The notes under the pieces are model-generated. The model worked only from the letters and a program-made list of their open reading frames with translations. It ran no database searches and had not been told where the DNA came from. Position numbers and translations under genes: made by a program. This document shows positions 56,911 through 64,000 of a stretch of DNA of 64,000 nucleotides, one piece after another. Within the stretch, counting starts at the first letter, position 1. The number at the start of each line of letters is the position of its first letter. Source of the stretch: Alisma plantago-aquatica. Lineage: Eukaryota > Streptophyta > Magnoliopsida > Alismatales > Alismataceae. The stretch covers positions 1,621,845,211-1,621,909,210 of the forward strand of contig OY856409.1 in NCBI GenBank assembly GCA_963693085.1, read 5' to 3'.

Positions 56911-59699
56911 CACTTAGAGCCATCCTTAGTGATCTAAAAATGTCCAACATGCTTCTATTGTGCTAGTGCTGATTTAGCAGGTTATCAACACTTTGCTTAT
57001 AGTCAGTATATTGCACTTTTCCTATCTCTTCACTCTGAGATGAAACTATCGTGATATGGTATCGCATATTCCTTGCCTAACAATTAGCTCCATTATTGTC
57101 ATAGTATCTCTACTGAGTCATCAATGGTCAAAATATTTAGAAATTCATCATATGAACTTTTAGACCCATAAAGTATTACTCTATGTTCATAACACAAGCA
57201 TACTTGACTTCTGTTGTAGATTAGAATTTATGGATATTAGTTCAAAACATGTCCAACTAATCATCACTTATTCATTTAATTGAAAACATATTTTAATTTT
57301 GTGATCACTTTTTTCATTTGTGGAAGCTTGCATCGTTGTAACTCTTCACATCCAACTCTTCCTTTTATTTCTATCATCATTGACTAGCAATCTATCCTTA
57401 GTCACTTCTCAAGTACTAATGGATGTCCTTAATGACTTTCCAATAACCTTTATTGGAATTCATATCATCTTGTCATGGCTAATACATACAAGATTATATG
57501 GGATAAGCTTGTTAATAGCTTACATTATAGATTCACTGTTGGACTGGCCCATGGAATCTTATTCATGATATTTCCATTCTTCACAAGAATTGGAATATAG
57601 GGTTCATGAGAGACTAATCTAAATTTTCTCTCATTGAATCCTTCCATGTTGAACACATTGTTATTGTACCTTCTTAAACTTCCATTGTGAAGCCTTCAAG
57701 AACTATCTCATAGGTCTTGATCCTTATCTCATAAGATGTTTCACTTAATCCTTCATTGCTGAAGGTGTTTTTTTTCATGCTAGTTCTCAATATTCATTAT
57801 ATTGAGATTTTATTCCTCATAATATGTGGAATATTCATATATGATCCCTTTAAATATTATGTAATCATAGATTTCTTCTTTTTCCTTGATTCAAGTTAAA
57901 TTCTTTAACTATCTTGTCAAGTCAAAAGATCCCAAGTCTAAGTTGCTTGTTTCAATCCCAGATTGAACTTTGCAGTTTATAGACTTAATTTTCATTCATG
58001 AAGTTATGAAACCTTTTAGGTTGTGTCATGTACACATTCTATGATGTATTCCCTTAAGAAATCTGGTTTCCATCTTCATATGCAAAATATCATAATCCAT
58101 TCTAACTACAACAAAAAGCATGACAATTGGTAAATGAATTTCTATCGTGTTCCACAACTTGAACTTGATTTATTCAACCAATTTGTCCTTTCATGTTATC
58201 CATGTAGGTCTTTTCAACAAGACCCTATTGGACCCTTTAGGTGTTATCCTTTAAGGTGGCTCTAGAAATGTCCTATCTTGTTAGTTTACATGGATTCCAT
58301 ATTGCTGAAGAAAAAGGTTTCTAGTTGATAGTTGGCTCATCCTATATGACCAACCCAACTAAATTTTTGGATTCACAATTCTCAAATCTCAGACATGTTC
58401 TACTAGAATATTTTGTTCTTTATTACATGATGAACTTGAGATTCCACAACAACTTGTGATTGTCATTGTTCTCATTGTACCCTTTTTGTTGATCTCAAAC
58501 ATTGTGAGTTCTACTTTAGCTCCCACTAATAGGAATTCAATTATCCTATTAACAAAATGATTTTGTTATTAGATTGGGACTAATTGTAATATTAAACTAT
58601 CATGGTTTATGGATAAACCTTCTCAAGAAACTACTTTCTCAAGGTGGGTTTTAATCCTTTAAATGTATTGAGACATTCCCAAATCATATCATATATGATG
58701 TCCTTTTAAACCATTCAGATGGTACATTATTTAGTGATATGTATATATATTTATGATGATTTAATAAGATTAGATTAATTGATAATTATATCATGACTCA
58801 TCATGGTATAAATCCTTCATTCTGACACATCATCATGTTTAGATGGATTGTCATGTGATACATTATCATAGTTCATTCTTGAACGTACCCAAGGTATTTA
58901 CATAAAGTATTTCAACATTTGATCATATTAAAGTATCTTCATACTTTCATCAATGGTATACTTCATTCACAATTTCCTTGAACATTTTCAAGAGGTTGAT
59001 GCTTTCATTTCACTTGGTAAATATCATCATATTGACAATAAATCAAAATGAAGTATTTATTATTTATGTATAGCATTCATTCCATAATATCTTCATGCAT
59101 CATATGTATAAGGTCTAATGGAAGCTTTATCCTCGCAGTACATTTAGTGAAGGATGTCATGTCATATTTTGTATGAATAAGACTTGAATATTTCCTTAGA
59201 TTCAATAACTAAGGGAATCCAGATCAACATCAATATGTAATCTAGGTATGCATTTCTTATGTGTACATACAAGATGACTTATGCTAATATTAATCTCGAG
59301 TAATCAATTATATTCCTTTGGTATAGACTTTCATCTTTAAATCATTTTGCATGAATATCACAAGTTGTTTTAGGGCCAATGACATGCAAGATCATATCTT
59401 TGAAATAGAAGCACTAATAATTCTTTATTGATAATCATCCTTGTATATACAAGATGCATAAAGAAAATGTTTCTGTTTTAATGGCATAATGAAATAGAAA
59501 TTCTAATAACTCTATTACATGCCCATTGGGTTAAGATAAATTGAAATGTAGACTATGACTTCTGCAACACTTGCTCCACCTTGTCCATCCTTGTCCTTTC
59601 ATGAAGGCATTTACTTCTTGTTAGATCCTGCACATCAGTATGTCAGATCTCTATTTGGTATCATATACCAAAATGAAGAAGTAATAAAATTTATTTAAT
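56911..59699 (-). pseudogene. pol: copia pol remnant (RT recognisable at about 57900-58120)
   Basis: On the minus strand DYDILHMKMETRFLKG (about 58060-58110) is followed, after frameshifts, by YMTQPKRF and then VYKLQSSIW (about 57940-58040). These are the same RT palm strings as in the + copy. Protease, integrase and RNase H are too decayed to delimit. The 82-codon + strand ORF at 57320 is a shadow. Confidence 0.65.
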
Positions 59700-60420
59700 G
59701 TTTATACCTGAAGTGGAGGCCTCAATGACATCCTTCTTCTTCTTTAGTTCCTCTCACCGGAGTGGGAAATTTCTCTTCCAATGTCCAGGCTGGTGACAAT
59801 GGTGACAATCACCTCTTTGTTTGTTTACTCCACCTTTTGCCTTGAGATCTGAAGACTTGGGTTTTTATCTAGCTTTAGAACCTTTCCTAGATTTATATTT
59901 TCCTTTATACTTCCCCTTTGTCCAGACTTGGGCTTGTCCTTCTTCATTTGTGTCTCAGCTATCATCAACATGCCCAACAACTCTATCAACGGTTTGTCAA
60001 AGTCGTTCATGTTGTAGTTCATGACAAACTGACTAATGACTCTGGCAGAGATAGTAGCATCATGTCAGTGGACAACTCTTTTCCCAAGGTGAATCCCAGT
60101 CTGGTTAGGTTCTCCACATACCCAATCATCTTGAGCACATGAGGACCTACTGGATCTCCTTCTGCCATGTGATATTTGAACAGTTCCTTGGAGATATCAA
60201 ACCTCTCTTATCTTGTCTGATCTTCATACATGTTCTTGAGATGTGTGACATTTGAAACTCATGGTTCATTGAACAAAGCATAAGACATTTGACATCCACA
60301 GCGTCCTCAGTTAGCTTCTTATAAGCATCCTTGTTAGCCCTTGGAGCATTTTGAGCAGGTTCCTCTGGTTTTGGTGTTTCTAGAATGTAGAGCTTGCACA
60401 CCTACGTGAGAACAATTATT
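59700..60420 (-). pseudogene. gag: copia gag remnant with zinc knuckle, minus strand
   Basis: Pieces: PKPEEPAQNAPRANKDAYKK and LTEDAVDVKCLMLCSMNHE (60400-60250), matching the + copy almost word for word; MNYNMNDFDKPLIELLGMLM (about 60022); and a zinc knuckle DCHHCHQPGHWKRNF (about 59770-59815), where the last Cys is Phe. The + copy instead lost the first Cys. Stops and frameshifts lie between the pieces. Confidence 0.8.
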
Positions 60421-61982
60421 AGCATCTTGAAATAGTCATGTGAGTTGTTCCCAACAAGTTTGTCCTTCTCAAGGATCGATAGTAAAGAAAGTGATTGTTT
60501 GGTGTGGCCATTTGATTCTACAAAAGAATTTGCAATTTTGTCAAAAACTCATTCTGATTTGATTTGATTAAAATTTGAGCGATAACAATTAGGTCTTTAA
60601 TTAATTATCATTCTTAGTATTTGTTCAAATTGATAACCCTCAAGTATCAATTTGGAAAATTACAGCGTATAATTTTCTAATGAGCCAAGATCCATATTTC
60701 ATCAAGTCATGAGTCGACTTTTGCTGATCGCCCATAACCTGACTATTAAGGTAGGCCAACTTGCCAATTGCATCATATGCAACTCTTGGATAGATGATAT
60801 GAGCCACACCTTGCCATGACCATCTGCATGCCTCTGGGCCTGGGCTCTCTAGGTCACCGGTTAAGCTTGACCCAATAGCCAATATGATAGGTACGCACCA
60901 TGCTTTGTGCAAATCTACATACCTACCATCACACTTCCATGAGATATACGGCGCACCATTCTTTGTGTAAATCTATGCTTGGTTGATGAAGCTTTTCATG
61001 TGTATTGCTATTAAAAAGCATCTAAGATTTAATATGTTTGATGGAGGGGTTTTATATATATCATATATACACACATATTGTATCCAATCACCACATATAT
61101 AGTACATATCATGTACATGCTATATCCCACAATGTAAAAATGCAATATAAGACAGAAAGTAATGGTTTTGGCCATGTCTACTTTTAATTCCTTGGAGCCA
61201 CAAGGAATTTCTACCACCTAGGTTTATCATCACATCATATGTATAAACATGCAGTTGACGTAGATTTGTGCTTGCCGATCTGGGTAGATCGATTCAACCC
61301 TTGAACCATTCATCTCGCCTCTTGGCTAGTCGGTTGGTCCTCCTATCCAATCGATGTTTGAACTCCTTCCAAACAGTCGATTGGGCCTCTAGGGACAGTC
61401 GTCTAGCCTCCTATCCATTTAATGTATGAACTCCTTCCAGACAGTAGGTTGGGCCCACTAGGAGGTCGTCTAGTACCATCATCCTATGACCTCCATGATC
61501 CTCCAGACGGTCGGCTCGCTCACGAATTGGTTGTCTCAACTGGCGATGAACATATTCAATGTCGTTGCATGAAAATAAACTATCCTATTATTACTTTATT
61601 ACATTAAATAAGAGAAACCTCGAGTTACATTCGAGGGGAGCAAAGTTAGGAAGGCATTTAACTTTACATTGGGAAGAGGAGGTAGAGGCTCAATACGTAG
61701 ATTGAGATAAATAAGAATCAAAACCATCCAACCACACACAAATTTAGGGTTTAGGCCATATCCACACTACACATCCACCATCAAAATCGCTTTTAGGGTG
61801 ACACGTGTAAATTGCATATATATCATATCATATATATACATGTATATTAGTTTGGGATTATGTGGTCTTTGATCGGATACACACATAAGAGCAGTTTAGA
61901 TCTTCAAATCATATGTAATAGATAAACAATAAAACAAAAATCTGATCATATTGATTATCCTAAAACACAATAAATTGACATC
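60421..61982 (-). other. copia leader between primer site and gag
   Basis: An unusually long leader (about 1.5 kb). It contains a 90-codon minus-strand ORF (60640-60912; SLTGDLESPGPEACRWSWQG) that I do not recognise. It also has a motif-rich block at 61255-61540 (variants of 'cagacagtcg', 'ctcctatccaat-gatgt-tgaactccttcca' in tandem) and TA-rich strings at 61050-61115 and 61810-61850. No supported gene. Confidence 0.45.
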
Positions 61983-61994
61983 GCTCTGACACCA
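61983..61994 (-). other. Primer-binding site, minus copia
   Basis: Minus-strand TGGTGTCAGAGC, one change from the initiator tRNA-Met complement, one base inside the LTR end CCCAACA. Confidence 0.85.
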
Positions 61995-61995
61995 C

Positions 61996-63337
61996 TGTTG
62001 GGAAACATGGGCACAGAGTATAGCAGCGGTAAAAAAATTATGTATCTATATTCTCCAATATAAGAAGATCGTGTCAACTACTATGAAATAGAAAGGATGG
62101 TTTTAGTGAGTTATACCTAGTCCTGGAGCAAGTCCAGTGACAAAACTCACTTCTTTAGAACTGCTGACAAGTTGCACTTAGATGGTGGCTATGTAGCTCC
62201 TGGTCTTTACCACAAAAAATGTCTGTGCAACCTCTGCAGTAACACTTGTGGTCTCACCACAGACTGTAGGTTGACTTTACTCTCTGAGCAGCAGCCAAAG
62301 GACTCCTGCCCCTAGAGTAGTCCACACAGACCAACTAGAACTCTTTTCGTTCACCAAGAACATACAAGAAGGAGTTGTCCTCCCCATTGGTGTACTATTC
62401 ACCAACCTGCTCTCCCACTATGACAACCCTCAGTTTTCTCTCTCATGATTATCCCTCACTAGTCAAGTAGGACTTCCCAGGGATCTCCTGGTTTCTATAA
62501 CTAGAGAGGACAACACTTGTCAGAGCAATTGATTCTCTATTGTATGTGTAGTTTTTGTGTCTTGGAAAGCCCCCAGTACCCCTCTATATATAGGAGGGGT
62601 TAGAGTCAGGGTTCCCAGACCCCAATCAATGTGGGACTAAAAGTGGGAGTGGAAAGGACTAAGAAATCTTGACTTTTTGCAACAGTTTGCAATCTACGAC
62701 AGTCGAAATGGCCATTTGACACACCCAGACGGTCATCTGGTATGCGAGACAGTCATCTCGCATAGCCAAATGGCCATTTGGTAGGTCTAATCTGAATCGA
62801 ATTTGGCTATTTTAAATCCAATTAATATCTCATTTTAATTTCCTTATTTCTTAAGTAAAGAACAACCGAAACTATTCGGGAAACATCCCAAACCTTCATT
62901 CCATCCAACTGGGCTATCTCACCCAAGTGAGATGCCCATCTCACTCACCCAGACGGCCATTTGGTGAGTTGATACGAGTCGATCAGTTCAATCATATTGA
63001 ACCAGTCGGTTCAGGGCTAAACTCAGCCAAATCGATCTCTGATCGTCCTAACCCCCAAACGGCTGTCTCAACTACATGAGACACCCATCTGGCTGCCCAA
63101 ACGGCCATCTCACTCAGTGAGATGATCGTTTGGCAGTCCTGGTTAGCCAATCAAGCATTCAGTTGCGTGAATTGAATACCTAAACACTTTAGTAATCAAT
63201 TCAATTGTCATTTAAGATCAAACTCCTCTTCTAGATGAGTTCCTATGTGTGTGACCCTATAGGTCCCATATCACGTTGGCAGTGAATGTTCATAACTAGC
63301 TTATGACATCATAAGTAAAGAGTAGTGCCTAGTCGCA
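61996..63337 (-). repeat. 5' LTR of the minus copia, cut by Cassandra
   Basis: It aligns with 54196-55530 of the 3' LTR, base for base in long stretches, until 63337, where the Cassandra LTR begins after 'cctagtcgca'. The remainder should lie beyond the window. Confidence 0.85.
62584..62592 (-). promoter_or_regulatory. TATA box, minus copia 5' LTR
   Basis: TATATATAG on the minus strand, same position in the LTR as 54774-54782. Confidence 0.7.
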
Positions 63338-63627
63338 TGTAACGCCCGGGCCCACTACCCAAGGCTCTAGTAGAGTTTCAGGAATGATGATTGTCCCCAC
63401 AGACCACCACTAGCCTTAACTGTGCGCTTTGTCCTCACTCACGCGCATGCCAGGATCAACTTCCTGTCATGTCACCCATCCCAGTACTACTCCAAGCTGA
63501 GCACGCTTAACTATGGAGTTCTTAGTGATGGGCTCCCGGAAAAGGAGGTGCACCTTGGTGATATGGGTAGTCCAATCATTCCTTTTAAGATCATGTTATC
63601 TGAGGCCTCAAATCATGGGATGTTACA
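63338..63627 (-). repeat. Cassandra 3' LTR (minus)
   Basis: Minus-strand reading TGTAACATCCCATG ... GGGCGTTACA, 290 bp. Confidence 0.85.
63450..63540 (-). ncRNA. 5S rRNA-derived segment in Cassandra LTR (well preserved)
   Basis: The minus strand contains AACTCCATAGTTAAGCGTGC (A-box region) and GAGTAGTACTGGGATGGGTG (C-box region), closely matching plant 5S rRNA, then a GGAAGTTGATCC stretch. The internal RNA polymerase III control boxes thus look largely intact, although the element should be transcribed by Pol II for transposition. Not a 5S gene: both ends of the 5S are missing. Confidence 0.75.
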
Positions 63628-63860
63628 ATCTCCCCCACTTAGACTCTGGACGTCCTCGTCAAGACTCAACTATATGGCCTCATAATCTGACCCCATTTTA
63701 GTGCAGACCCACAATGGCCAATGGACACCCAGCTCCCGTACACAGCTACCAACACAAGGGTGGCTCCATCTCATCTCTACGAATAGCCCTTTCCAACTTG
63801 CCTGGATCGCACGGCTCAAGACAGGCATACCACATGCCCATGTGGGCCCCACCTACTGGA

Positions 63861-63881
63861 GGGGTTATGGCTCTGATACCA
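63861..63881 (-). other. Primer-binding site, Cassandra (minus)
   Basis: Minus-strand TGGTATCAGAGCCATAACCC, an extended exact-looking initiator tRNA-Met complement, two bases inside the LTR. Confidence 0.88.
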
Positions 63882-63883
63882 TT

Positions 63884-64000
63884 TGTAATGCCCGAGCCCA
63901 CTTCCCAAGGCTCTAGTAGAGTTTTAGGAATGACGACTGTCCCCACAGACCACCACTAGCCTTAACTGCGCTCTTTGTCCTCACTCACGTGCATGCCAGG
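63884..64000 (-). repeat. Cassandra 5' LTR (minus), partial
   Basis: A direct copy of 63338-63454 with few differences; truncated by the window end before the 5S segment. Confidence 0.85.

Larger units (their letters stand above)
54196..63337 (-). mobile_element. Ty1/copia retrotransposon, minus strand, 5' LTR truncated by Cassandra
   Basis: Read right to left: 5' LTR (from 63337 where Cassandra cuts it, to 61996), primer site, a 1.5-kb leader, gag, decayed pol, PPT, 3' LTR (56898-54196). Same family as 7720-13071. All coding parts are broken. Confidence 0.85.
63338..64000 (-). mobile_element. Cassandra-type TRIM, minus strand, runs off the window
   Basis: LTR 63338-63627, internal 63628-63883, second LTR from 63884 to the window end. 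On the minus strand the PPT AAGTGGGGGAGAT (63628-63640) and the unmutated primer site (63861-63881) are in the right places. It inserted into the copia 5' LTR. No coding capacity; the overlapping ORFs at 63670-63959 are shadows. It looks younger than the + copy at 13464, since primer site and 5S boxes are better kept. Confidence 0.88.

Noticed and set aside
61983..61994. tRNA-like strings (also 13754, 25711, 34520, 63861)
   Set aside because: Only about 12-21 bases complementary to tRNA 3' ends, next to LTRs: primer-binding sites, not tRNA genes.
1..64000. Intact host protein-coding genes
   Set aside because: No multi-exon or single-exon host gene with a recognisable product was found; the only host-like coding piece is the probable retrocopy at 43940-44843.

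Overview
This 64-kb window is repeat-dominated nuclear DNA from a vascular plant, most likely a flowering plant with a large genome. Nearly everything recognisable is a retrotransposon or a tandem repeat. Intact host genes were not found, base composition is AT-rich, and nearly every coding remnant carries stops and frameshifts. The plant diagnosis rests on two Cassandra-type TRIM elements (LTRs built on 5S rRNA sequence), a complete Athila-type Ty3/gypsy element with a tRNA-Asp-like primer site, L1-type LINEs carrying an RNase H domain, and Ty1/copia elements with initiator-Met primer sites. The species cannot be named from the sequence.

Layout. 1-7.5 kb: decayed Ty3/gypsy LTR-like DNA on both strands. 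7.7-13.07 kb: a 5'-truncated copia element on + with its 3' LTR. 13.46-14.33 kb: a complete Cassandra TRIM (+). 15.5-19.7 kb: an old L1-type LINE (+), apparently split by an Athila/Tat-like LTR at about 17.05-18.84 kb. 20-24 kb: non-coding, with nested tandem duplications. 24.0-32.04 kb: a Ty3/gypsy-like element with two LTRs but almost no internal domain, into which a 3.3-kb LINE inserted with a 16-bp target-site duplication (TSD). 32.99-46.80 kb: a full-length Athila-type element (LTR, tRNA-Asp-like PBS, gag, protease, RT, RNase H, integrase, a third ORF, PPT, LTR, TSD TCTAG), carrying a probable retroposed gene copy. 46.8-54.2 kb: several tandem-repeat families and a T-rich tract. 54.2-63.34 kb: a second copia element of the same family as the first, on the - strand, with a LINE tail inserted in its 3' LTR. 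63.34-64.0 kb: a second Cassandra (-) cutting the copia 5' LTR.

The elements form a stratigraphy of nested insertions, several dated relative to each other by TSDs and by empty sites in sister repeats inside the window.

The observation I find most interesting is a layout shared by unrelated families. The copia LTRs, the gypsy-like LTRs at 24-32 kb, the Athila/Tat-like LTR and the Athila inter-ORF spacer each hold a cluster of short dyad-symmetric (hairpin-capable) motifs. In each case a TATA box lies about 15-130 bp downstream. In the Athila spacer some stem arms differ from unit to unit in a compensating way. The motif sequence is family-specific; the position is shared.
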